Part shown: one piece after another, positions 50,749 through 58,602 of the stretch
Position numbering within the stretch: position 1 is the stretch's first letter
Layout: every line of letters begins with the position of its first letter
Origin: Allofournierella sp.
Lineage (GTDB): Bacteria > Bacillota > Clostridia > Oscillospirales > Ruminococcaceae
Direction of reading: 5' to 3'
NCBI GenBank assembly: GCA_020025635.1
Contig: JAHHRU010000003.1
Coordinates: forward strand, 1-64,000
Length of the DNA stretch: 64,000 nucleotides
Position numbers and translations under genes: made by a program
The notes under the pieces: generated by a model
What the model was told of the DNA's origin: nothing
What the model saw: only the letters and a program-made list of their open reading frames with translations
Databases searched by the model: none

Positions 50749-50777
50749 TTCAATACACCTCGTATTTTTCAAAAGCT

Positions 50778-51956
50778 TTATTCCCCGTCGTAAAACTCTT
50801 TTGGGCTTCCGAACCCGGTACAGAAAAGCTTTTCTTCCAAAATATCCACAATGCGGCGGCTGGTTTCCCCGCCGTTGTAAGGGCTCACCGTGCGGCGGGC
50901 CTGCAAAACAAACTCCGGCTCCAGCGCCTTTTCCAGCGCAGCCTGGATCTGTGCTTTGTCCGCCGGGCAGCCGATCACGTTCTGGCAGAGGATGCGCCCC
51001 TTCTGCCGGTCGCCGATGTTCACGGTGGGAACGCCCATGGTCGGGGTTTCCACAACCCCGGAAGAGGAGTTGCCAGCCACCAAAGCCGCAAGGCTCATGG
51101 CCGAAAGATAGCGCACCACACCAAGGCTGGTGTATGCTGCCGCCGTGTCCCGGTTTGCCCCGGCCCATTCGTCGATCATTCTGTTCAGATCCAGGCCGCC
51201 GGCATCCGCATTGGATTTGGTGATAAGCCAGCGAAGCCCCGTTTTTTCGGTCACAGCGCTCATGGCTTTCAGCAGTGCTTCCATCTGGGCTTTGGGGTCT
51301 TTCCCGCCGGCAGTTTCCGGGTGGAAGGTCACAAGGCCGAAGGGCCGGGTCAAATCAAAACCCAGGCTTTCGGAAAGCTCTTGGGCATTCATTTTGGGCA
51401 TGGTGCGCAGGTTTTCGTCCCCAAGGCCGCCCACATTGAACACCGTCTTCGGCGCTTCGCCCATGCGGATGACCCGCCGGGCATATTCCTCACAGCTGGG
51501 GAAATGCAGATGGGCGATTTTGGTGATGCAGTGGCGGTACCAATCGTCCGCGGCACCCAGTGTCACATCGCCGCCGCTGATGTGCACCACCGGCACCCCG
51601 GCATAGGCGGCCGCCTGCGCCGCGGCAAAAATTTCATAGCGGTCGCCCAAAACCAGGGCCGCATCCGGCTTTGCCTGCAAAAACCAGCGGGTGAATTCCC
51701 GGATGGTATAGGCTACCGTATCGGCGGTGGCTTCTCTGCCCTGGCCGAATTTCAGGATGGGGATGCGGGCCGCAATGGGCATGCCGTCCCTTTCGATCTC
51801 CGAAACGGTGTTTCCGTAGGCCTCTTCCAGATGGGCGCCGGTCACGATCAGTGCGGGGGTGATTTTTTCCGATCGCAGCAGCTTTTCAAGCACCGGGCGC
51901 AGCAGGCCGTATTCGGCCCGGGTGCCGGTGACAACTGCCAGTGTCTTTTTTTCCAT
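50778..51956 (-). CDS. neuC: Hydrolysing UDP/GDP-sugar 2-epimerase (NeuC/LegG)
   Basis: 392-residue GT-B-fold epimerase that removes the nucleotide while inverting C2, giving a ManNAc-type 6-carbon precursor. GTRAEYGLLRPVL near the start, VLGDRYEIFAAAQAA, HISGGDVTLGAADDWYRH and GNSSSGVVETPTMGVPTVNIGDRQKGR are the family landmarks. In a legionaminic pathway this is LegG, acting on UDP-2,4-diacetamido-trideoxyglucose. The start at 51956 is chosen because the upstream codons overlap neuB; GTG/ATG alternatives exist at 51977/51974. Confidence 0.92.
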   Translation of the reverse strand: MEKKTLAVVTGTRAEYGLLRPVLEKLLRSEKITPALIVTGAHLEEAYGNTVSEIERDGMPIAARIPILKFGQGREATADTVAYTIREFTRWFLQAKPDAALVLGDRYEIFAAAQAAAYAGVPVVHISGGDVTLGAADDWYRHCITKIAHLHFPSCEEYARRVIRMGEAPKTVFNVGGLGDENLRTMPKMNAQELSESLGFDLTRPFGLVTFHPETAGGKDPKAQMEALLKAMSAVTEKTGLRWLITKSNADAGGLDLNRMIDEWAGANRDTAAAYTSLGVVRYLSAMSLAALVAGNSSSGVVETPTMGVPTVNIGDRQKGRILCQNVIGCPADKAQIQAALEKALEPEFVLQARRTVSPYNGGETSRRIVDILEEKLFCTGFGSPKEFYDGE

Positions 51957-51973
51957 AAAAGCTGCCCCGCTCA

Positions 51974-52975
51974 TCACTCCAGCAGAACGATGGGCTCGTC
52001 CTCGCTGAAGGCCTTGCAGGCGCGCTTGCCCAGCACATCATACCAGCGCATGGGGCTGATGCCGGTGCCGGGGCGCTTGGTGGTCAGGTTTTCCTCGGTG
52101 AACACCTCACCGATCTTGATATCCCGGGCCGCCACGATGCTTTTGCGGGCGATGGGCTTGTTTTTGGCCTCAGAGTCGGTCACAGCCTTGTGGCCGGTGC
52201 CCAGAGCCTTTTCCACATTGCGCACAGCCTTTATCATTGCGGCCAGCTCCTGCGGTTCCAGGCTGGCCTTGTGGTCCGGGCCTTCCATATTTTTATCCAA
52301 AGTAAAGTGCTTTTCGATCACCACCGCACCCAGGGCCGCTGCGGCCGCGTCGCACTCCCAGCCAGGGGTATGGTCCGACAGGCCCACCGGAACGCCGAAC
52401 TGTTCCGACAGGTCCAGCATGGCCAGAAGGTTTGCATCCTCGTAAGGGGTGGGGTATTCGGTATTGCAGTGCAGCAGTGTCACATACGGGCAGCCGCCGT
52501 TTTCAAGAACGCTCAAAGCATCCTCGATCTCCGAAAGGGTGCTCATGCCAGTGGAAAGGATGACCGGCTTTTTTGCCGCCGCCACCGCTTCCAGATAGGG
52601 CAGATTGGTAATCTCGCCGCTGGGAACTTTGAAATAGGGCAGATCCAGGCCCGCCAAAAACTGAACGCTGGGCACATCGAAGGGAGCCGACAGATACTGG
52701 ATGCCGATGTGATCGCAGTATTCCTTCAGCTGACGGTGGCCGTCAAAATCAAAATGCAGCCTGCGGATCATTTCCAGCTGGCTCTCACCGTCGCCGGTCT
52801 GCTTTTTCTGGTATTCAGCCTTTTCGGCAAATTTGCTCACCACCAGCTCGGGCACGGCGGTCTGGTATTTCACCACATCCGCTCCGGCTTCCTTGGCGGC
52901 AAGGGCCATCTTTTTGGCAAGCTCCAGGCTGCCGTTGTGGTTCACGCCGGCTTCTGCAATTATCAAAACGCTCAT
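51974..52975 (-). CDS. neuB: N-acetylneuraminate synthase family protein (NeuB/LegI)
   Basis: 333-residue enzyme that condenses PEP with a ManNAc-type sugar to make a 9-carbon nonulosonic acid. The NeuB TIM barrel (IIAEAGVNHNGSLELAKKM, SAPFDVPSVQFL, KVPSGEITNLPYL, ILSTGMST, LHCNTEYPTP, GLSDHTPG, IEKHFTLDKNMEGPDHKAS) is followed by a SAF (antifreeze-like) domain (about 275-333). Substrate cannot be told from motifs; the neighbours favour a legionaminic type. It overlaps neuC's possible start and the upstream PtmE gene by four bases. Confidence 0.94.
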   Translation of the reverse strand: MSVLIIAEAGVNHNGSLELAKKMALAAKEAGADVVKYQTAVPELVVSKFAEKAEYQKKQTGDGESQLEMIRRLHFDFDGHRQLKEYCDHIGIQYLSAPFDVPSVQFLAGLDLPYFKVPSGEITNLPYLEAVAAAKKPVILSTGMSTLSEIEDALSVLENGGCPYVTLLHCNTEYPTPYEDANLLAMLDLSEQFGVPVGLSDHTPGWECDAAAAALGAVVIEKHFTLDKNMEGPDHKASLEPQELAAMIKAVRNVEKALGTGHKAVTDSEAKNKPIARKSIVAARDIKIGEVFTEENLTTKRPGTGISPMRWYDVLGKRACKAFSEDEPIVLLE

Positions 52976-54021
52976 TGGTTTTCCTCCAGTTTTCTGCGCA
53001 TCTTGTCCAGTTCTTCCATCTGGCCCATATCCATCCAGCTTTGTTCGCTTACCGGGTAGACCCCGACCTTTTCGCCCAGGGCCCGGTAATGTTCAATGAT
53101 ATCGGTGAAGCCCTGGCACTTGCCGTCCTCCAGCTCTTCGATCACCCGGGGCTCCACCGCATAAATGCCGGTATTGGTCCAGAAGTTCATCTCCGGCTTT
53201 TCCTGCATGGACTGGATCGCACCGTTTTCACCCAGCTGGATGACCCCATAAGGCACAGTGAAGTGCTTTGCGGCGCACACCATGGTGATCACGTTGCCCT
53301 GCTTTTTGTGATATTCGGCAAGGTCGGCAAAATCCGCATCCAGCAAAATGTCACAGTTGGAAAGGAAGAAGGTCTTTTGGATCTGGCCCTTCAAAAGGCA
53401 CAGGCCGCCTCCGGTGCCCATGGGGATATCCTCATCCACATAGCTCACCTGATAGGGCGGGTCAAGATCGTTGAAATAGCTTTTGATCATGCCCTTTTTG
53501 TAGTTCACCACCAGCCGGAAATCGGTGCAGCCGAAATCCCGGAACTTGTCGATGATGTGCTCCAGAATGGGCTTTTCCCCCACCGGGATGAGGGGCTTTG
53601 GCAGGATCTTGGTATAAGGATACAGGCGGGTGCCAAGGCCCCCCGCCATGATGACCACCGGGATCTCGGCACAGCTGCGGTTGTTCACATCCACGCCGCT
53701 GGTGAAGATGATATCCACGATACGCCCCTTTGCATCCAGCAAAGGCAGTGCATCAATGGAATGCTGTTCGATATAGCTGCGGGCCAGGCCGCGCTGCCCC
53801 ACCGGCAGGCTGAACGGATGCCGGTTTGCCGCATCGGCCGCAAGGCCCTCCAAAGAGCCGCCCCGCAGGATGTATTTCCGAATATCCCCGTCGGTCAAAG
53901 CGCCCTTCAAAACCCCGTCCGGGGCCAAAAACAGGATGCGCTCGCCGGTTTCATCCAGGCGCTGCATCGCGCCCAGCACAGTCATTTCTTCGTTTATCAG
54001 AAACTGTTCGATTTGGAGCAT
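52972..54021 (-). CDS. CBS-domain nucleotidyltransferase (PtmE-like)
   Basis: 349 residues: two CBS motifs (about 1-115) fused to a GlmU/RmlA-type nucleotidyltransferase with VVIMAGGLGTRLYPYTKILPKPLIPVGEKP (about 123-150) and NCDILLDADF. This is the domain order of PtmE, which in Campylobacter makes GDP-GlcN/GlcNAc for the legionaminic pathway. The specificity for GTP is inferred from that resemblance. ATG at 54021 follows GAGGCG; a four-base overlap couples it to neuB. Confidence 0.9.
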   Translation of the reverse strand: MLQIEQFLINEEMTVLGAMQRLDETGERILFLAPDGVLKGALTDGDIRKYILRGGSLEGLAADAANRHPFSLPVGQRGLARSYIEQHSIDALPLLDAKGRIVDIIFTSGVDVNNRSCAEIPVVIMAGGLGTRLYPYTKILPKPLIPVGEKPILEHIIDKFRDFGCTDFRLVVNYKKGMIKSYFNDLDPPYQVSYVDEDIPMGTGGGLCLLKGQIQKTFFLSNCDILLDADFADLAEYHKKQGNVITMVCAAKHFTVPYGVIQLGENGAIQSMQEKPEMNFWTNTGIYAVEPRVIEELEDGKCQGFTDIIEHYRALGEKVGVYPVSEQSWMDMGQMEELDKMRRKLEENQ

Positions 54022-54058
54022 GGCTTTCGCCTCGCCTTCTTAAAAAATAGATTTTTTC

Positions 54059-55216
54059 TTACAGCGACAGCAGCGTATCGATCACCCGCTGGCAGTCCTG
54101 CTCGGTCAGATGGGTGGAGCAGGGAATGTTCAGGATGCGCCGGCGGTATTCCCGGGCTTTTTCCATGTGGTATGCCTCGTTGCGGGGATAATCGCACTGC
54201 TCGTTGATGAGCGCCCACACCGGGCGGGTCTGGATCTTGTTTTCAGTCAGGGCATCGATCACCGCATCCCGGTCCAGCCGCTCCGGCAGCTCCAGGCAGT
54301 AGAACCAGTGGTTCGAGCGGGTGCCCTCCCGGAATGGCAGGATCTTAAAGCCGTTCACCCCGTCCAGCGCAGCTTTATACTGCTCATACCGCTCCATCTT
54401 GTGCTGGATGAAGCCTTCCAGAAGTTCCATCTGGGCAAGGCCCAAGCAGGCATCCAGGTTGGTCATGCGGTAGTTGTAGCCCGGCTCGTCGTGATAGAAC
54501 TGCACCACATCGGTTTTGGCCTGGGTGGACAGGTGGCGTGCATGGTTTGCCCAGTCCTCATGGTTGGAAACCAGGATGCCGCCGGTGCCGGTGGTGATGA
54601 TCTTATTGCCGTTGAAGCTGTAAACGCCCACATCGCCGATGGTGCCGGCAAATTTTCCGGCCAGAGGGCCCTCGGTGTAGAGGGTGCCCAGCGCCTCGGC
54701 CGCATCCTCAATGAGGATGAGCTTATATTTCTCTGCAATTTCCAAAAAACGGGGCATGTCGGCCAGATTACCGAACACATGAACCACCACAATGGCGCTC
54801 ACATGGGCGCCGGTGTTTTTGTTGTAAAGGCCGTCTTCCTTCAAAGTGCAGTGGTTTTGGCAGAAGTCCTCCACCGCATCCGGGTCCAGGCAGCAGCTCT
54901 CATCACAGCCGATGAACACCGGCTCCGCACCCACATAACGGGTGGTGGGGTTCACCGAAGCAATGAAGGTAAGCGCCGGAACGATCACCTCGTCGCCCCG
55001 CTGAATGCCGGACACCAGAGCAGCCAGATGCAGGCCGGAAGAGCCGGAAGAGCAGGCCACTGCCTGGGGCATGCCCACATAATCGGCAACCACCTTTTCA
55101 AACTCGCCCACCTTTGCGCCGCTGGTGGAAACCCAGGCGCCTTCCAGCGCCTCATCCACATATTTTTTCTCGTTTCCGCAAAAATTCGGTACCGACAGAG
55201 GAATAAAATCTGCCAT
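54059..55216 (-). CDS. legC: LegC family aminotransferase (PLP-dependent)
   Basis: 385-residue DegT/DnrJ/EryC1-type aminotransferase. N-terminal IPLSVPNFCGNEKKYVDEALEGAWVSTSG is the LegC signature. The PLP Lys is in YSFNGNKIITTGTGG (about 185-199), with ACSSGSSGLHLAAL binding phosphate and EDAAEALG carrying the ring-contact Asp. It would place an amino group on C4 of the 4-keto-6-deoxy-GlcNAc made by LegB. ATG at 55216 follows AAGAGGT; the longer open frame is unlikely. Confidence 0.92.
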   Translation of the reverse strand: MADFIPLSVPNFCGNEKKYVDEALEGAWVSTSGAKVGEFEKVVADYVGMPQAVACSSGSSGLHLAALVSGIQRGDEVIVPALTFIASVNPTTRYVGAEPVFIGCDESCCLDPDAVEDFCQNHCTLKEDGLYNKNTGAHVSAIVVVHVFGNLADMPRFLEIAEKYKLILIEDAAEALGTLYTEGPLAGKFAGTIGDVGVYSFNGNKIITTGTGGILVSNHEDWANHARHLSTQAKTDVVQFYHDEPGYNYRMTNLDACLGLAQMELLEGFIQHKMERYEQYKAALDGVNGFKILPFREGTRSNHWFYCLELPERLDRDAVIDALTENKIQTRPVWALINEQCDYPRNEAYHMEKAREYRRRILNIPCSTHLTEQDCQRVIDTLLSL

Positions 55217-55287
55217 GATAAAAACCTCTTTTCCCTTTTTCAAAACATGTATTTCAGAGCCTGCAGCCGCCTGAAGGGGCCCGGCCG

Positions 55288-55923
55288 TTATTTCTTCCTC
55301 TTAGATTTATACCACACATACGCCTCCTGAGCAAGTGACAGGGCCGCTGCCGCCAGCGCCGGATAGAGGAGCATCCGGAAAAAGCCGTACCAGCCGGGGG
55401 CAAAATACATCCAGAAGGCCACCGGCTCGTTCACCTTGAAATCGCCGAACCGCATTTCCACGGTTTTTTCTTCATCCGGGCTGCAGGGGTCCAGCCGAAG
55501 GGCAGCGATATTGCCTGCCGGCAGGGTGTAAAGATAGGTGCCGTCGTTTTTCTGCTGCGCAAACACCCGCTTGTTCACCCCAAAGGGCTCATCGGGTTTG
55601 TTTGTGTAGTAAAGGCACATCTCCCGGGGGCTGTGTGAAAACTCGGCTTCCATGCGCAGAGTGCGCAGAGTGATGCCGTCGGTATTCTGCCAGATCATCT
55701 GGGGGTCGCTGTTCTCGTTCACATACGGCCCTTCCGGGGCTTTGTGCATATTCACAAGCTCAAAATCCTGCGCCTGCATGGAAAATTCATAAAGGCTGCC
55801 GGTGCTTTTGGTGATCATATCCCGCCCAAAGGACCAGATGCCGCCAATAAGCCACACCAGCACACACACCGCATAGCACAAAGCCGGAATGGAGAGCTTT
55901 TCTTTCCATTTATTCTGTTTCAA
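55288..55923 (-). CDS. Small two-TM partner of GT-C protein, copy 2 (hypothetical)
   Basis: 211 residues of unknown family. One helix near the N-terminus (about 13-31), an extracytoplasmic domain of about 130 residues, a C-terminal helix (about 180-203) and a basic tail (YKSKRKK). It resembles the 57985-58602 product in length, helix positions, a G-R-D/G segment after the first helix and a DPQ[ML] motif in the outer domain. TTG at 55923 overlaps the stop of the upstream GT-C gene by four bases, with GGAGGTG before it. Confidence 0.75.
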   Translation of the reverse strand: MKQNKWKEKLSIPALCYAVCVLVWLIGGIWSFGRDMITKSTGSLYEFSMQAQDFELVNMHKAPEGPYVNENSDPQMIWQNTDGITLRTLRMEAEFSHSPREMCLYYTNKPDEPFGVNKRVFAQQKNDGTYLYTLPAGNIAALRLDPCSPDEEKTVEMRFGDFKVNEPVAFWMYFAPGWYGFFRMLLYPALAAAALSLAQEAYVWYKSKRKK

Positions 55924-57944
55924 TTGGGCACCTCCATGGCCACCGGGGCAAACAGGCCGTCCTCCACCTTATAAAGCAGGGTCTCATGGTTTTCAGCCGC
56001 CGAAAGGCCGTCTTCAAACAAGGCTCCGTAGGCCGCCGCAAAGCCGGGGTCCAGCTTTTCCACAAACACATAGCGGCTGCCGCTTTCCCGGATGGCTTTT
56101 TCCAGCTCCTCTGGGGTGTAGGAGTGGTAATAGATGGCACCAGGCTGCTCGGGGTCGGGGGTATTTTCCGGCAGGCCGAAGGTCCCGCCGCCGGCACCCC
56201 AGCGGCCGGTTTCCTTATCCTGCTCCCAGCCGCTGTAATCCAGCACATTGGGCTGCAGATAGCAGCCGTAGGTGAACCATTTCAGGCCGTTGTCGCCCTG
56301 GGTAACAAGGAACACCCGGCTGTCGTCCCCCATGGCGGTTTTCACCGCTTCGGCCTTCTGCTGCATCAGCTTCTGGTCGGCAAATTCCGCATCCGAAAAG
56401 CCCAGAACGCTGAACTGGGGCAGCACCAGCATATTCACCCGCAGCAGCATCAGCACGCTGAAGGCCAAAAGGCCGGTGTTCAAAAGCAGGCGGCATTTTC
56501 CGGTCTGGATCACCCAGGCCAGCACCGCCGCCGCCATCAAAAACCAGCCGATGTAATAGGTGGTCATATAGCGGTTGTAGTCTTCCAGGCGCTCTGCCTG
56601 GAACTCTTTAAAGATAAAGCCGTAGCACAGGGTGAGCACATAATTGTAGGCGGCAAAGCCCAAAGTGCTGCCCACCATCCACATGGCCGCCCGCAGCCGG
56701 TCCCGGGCATTTTTCGCAAACAGCACCGCCGCCAAAAAGATGCACAAAATCAGCACCGCGACCACCACCCCCTGGCCGACGGCCGAAAGGGCTTTGTCCG
56801 GGCTGTAAAATTCCGCTTTCATCCGGCGGGCAACGTCAAAGAACCGCTCTGCCCGCACCTGGTAATATTCCGGCACCGGCAGGCCCAGCAAAAGCCGGGT
56901 GCCGTTGATGGCAACGCTGATGGTGTCCTCGCTGGTGGCGCCCATGCCGCCGGCCTCGCTGTTTGCGATCACCAGCCGTGCAATGTAGGAGCCCCAGATC
57001 TTGTAAAGCACCAGCGGCGATGCCATGCACAGGGCCGAAAAGCCCAGCCGCTTTGCCCAGCCAGTGCGCCATTTTTCTTCATAGCCGAAAAGGAAATAGT
57101 CAGCTGCGATCAAGGCCGCCGTGATGAGCGCCAGCGGGAAGGTATTGTCCTTGATGTTGGCAAGGAACGCCAGCACCGGCAGGATGGTCCAGAGAGGGCC
57201 GCCTTTTTTGCGCAGGGCAAACCAAAGCGCCGCCGCACCGCCAATGAGCATGCCGGCGGGGATATCGCCGTAAGCGCTCATGTAGACCTTGCTCACAAAA
57301 ATGGTGCGGTTGTAGGTGGTGAGGAACCAGGGGGTCAGCCAGCCGATCACCGCAAGCGGCACCGCCAGCTTATAGTTTTTCATTTCCACCACGCCCACCA
57401 GCGCCGCAATGCAGGCAAACAGCATCAGGTCATAACCCAGGTAGACCTTGAAATGGGCAAACCGGCCGAAGAACTGGGCGAAATAGCCCAGCATCACAAG
57501 GCCCGGGTTCTGGCTGGGCAGCCAGGGGGTGCCGTATTCCCCCACCGTGTACAGCCGGTCGGTGGTTTTGGTCATCTGGGCAGCGGTGCCCCAAAAGCTG
57601 AATTCATCGAATTCGCTGAACATGGGCTGGCGCACCGAAAAGTAAACCGCAAAAAACACGGCCAGCACCCAAAACACCATCGCACCGGGGCTTATCAGCT
57701 GTTTCCAGCGGGCTTTTTCTCTGCACCCCCAAAAGGCCCAGATGCCAAGCCCCAGGCACACAAGATACAGCACCCAGCCGGCGGGCTTCAAAAGGTCTGC
57801 CACACCGGCAACCGCAAACCAGCTGGAAATGCAGCTGAGCGAAACCAGCGGAGCCAGCGCACTGTGCAGCCCTGCTTTGAGGGTGAAGAAAGCACAGAGC
57901 AGGAACAGGGCCCCAAGGCTCAATACCAAATCAAAATAAAGCAA
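55920..57944 (-). CDS. Large GT-C-like membrane protein, copy 2
   Basis: 674 residues with about 12-14 membrane helices and a soluble C-terminal domain (from about 515). The first extracellular loop carries MFSEFDEFSFWGTAAQM, where DEF may supply the catalytic acid of a GT-C glycosyltransferase. SQNPGLVMLGYFAQFFGRF follows. The 58599-60611 product shares both motifs in order. TTG at 57944 has AAAGGAG seven bases upstream; the 31 codons further upstream lack such a site. Overlapping its small partner implies a stoichiometric pair. Confidence 0.76.
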   Translation of the reverse strand: MLYFDLVLSLGALFLLCAFFTLKAGLHSALAPLVSLSCISSWFAVAGVADLLKPAGWVLYLVCLGLGIWAFWGCREKARWKQLISPGAMVFWVLAVFFAVYFSVRQPMFSEFDEFSFWGTAAQMTKTTDRLYTVGEYGTPWLPSQNPGLVMLGYFAQFFGRFAHFKVYLGYDLMLFACIAALVGVVEMKNYKLAVPLAVIGWLTPWFLTTYNRTIFVSKVYMSAYGDIPAGMLIGGAAALWFALRKKGGPLWTILPVLAFLANIKDNTFPLALITAALIAADYFLFGYEEKWRTGWAKRLGFSALCMASPLVLYKIWGSYIARLVIANSEAGGMGATSEDTISVAINGTRLLLGLPVPEYYQVRAERFFDVARRMKAEFYSPDKALSAVGQGVVVAVLILCIFLAAVLFAKNARDRLRAAMWMVGSTLGFAAYNYVLTLCYGFIFKEFQAERLEDYNRYMTTYYIGWFLMAAAVLAWVIQTGKCRLLLNTGLLAFSVLMLLRVNMLVLPQFSVLGFSDAEFADQKLMQQKAEAVKTAMGDDSRVFLVTQGDNGLKWFTYGCYLQPNVLDYSGWEQDKETGRWGAGGGTFGLPENTPDPEQPGAIYYHSYTPEELEKAIRESGSRYVFVEKLDPGFAAAYGALFEDGLSAAENHETLLYKVEDGLFAPVAMEVPN

Positions 57945-57984
57945 TTTCGTTCTCCTTTGTTTCTGCCTCTTTTTGAAAGGCAGA

Positions 57985-58602
57985 TCAGGCTTCTTTTTTG
58001 AACAGCGCTTTTGCTTCCAGCCAGAAGGCCGCGGCAAAAAGCGGCAGCACCAGCAGCATCAAAAGCTGCTTTGCCCCAAAGCGGAAGGCCGTTTTGAAGG
58101 GGCTTTCGGGGTTCAGGGCAAAGCCGTCCATGCGGGTGATCACGCCACCGGCGCTGTCCGGGTCGATGCGAAGCTCGCTGACACGTTTTCCGCCCAGATC
58201 GAACTCAAAGCAGCCGGGCTCGGTTTCCTTTCCATAAACCGACTGCGCCTGGGAAAAATCGGCCTGGCCGGGCTCTTTCCAGTAAAGCACCGCCGCAAAG
58301 CCCTCCTGCTTTTGAAAAAGCCGCAGCCGGGCGCTGTCCAGATACAGTTCTCTTTTCAGGTGAAGCTGCGGGTCCTCATCGGTGGAAACATACCATTCTC
58401 CCGGCTCATCGGTTTCCAGCGGCTTCACGCTGATGGTTTCAAAGCTTGCAAGGCCCAGGGTTTCCTCTGCCCGAAGCCCCTTGCTTTCATAATAAACACC
58501 CCGCCCCAGGCGAAGAATGCCCGCAAACAGAAAAATCAAAGCTCCTGCAAGATAGGCCGCCGCCAAAAGGCGGGCAGTGGGACGCATTTTTCCGTTTTTC
58601 AT
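57985..58602 (-). CDS. Small two-TM partner of GT-C protein, copy 1 (hypothetical)
   Basis: 205 residues, unknown family. Helix at about 13-33, outer domain of about 130 residues with a DPQL motif, C-terminal helix (about 178-195), short charged end. Same plan as the 55288-55923 product. ATG at 58602 overlaps the upstream GT-C stop by four bases (ATGA), with GAGGGGACGG before it. The outer domain's strand-rich, Glu/Arg-rich composition suggests a beta-sandwich, but no enzyme motif is seen. Confidence 0.75.
   Translation of the reverse strand: MKNGKMRPTARLLAAAYLAGALIFLFAGILRLGRGVYYESKGLRAEETLGLASFETISVKPLETDEPGEWYVSTDEDPQLHLKRELYLDSARLRLFQKQEGFAAVLYWKEPGQADFSQAQSVYGKETEPGCFEFDLGGKRVSELRIDPDSAGGVITRMDGFALNPESPFKTAFRFGAKQLLMLLVLPLFAAAFWLEAKALFKKEA

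Noticed and set aside
50749..51168. N-terminal extension of the PtmF-like oxidoreductase
   Set aside because: It is an out-of-frame overlap with neuC; ATG at 50748 has its own ribosome site and starts the Rossmann fold.
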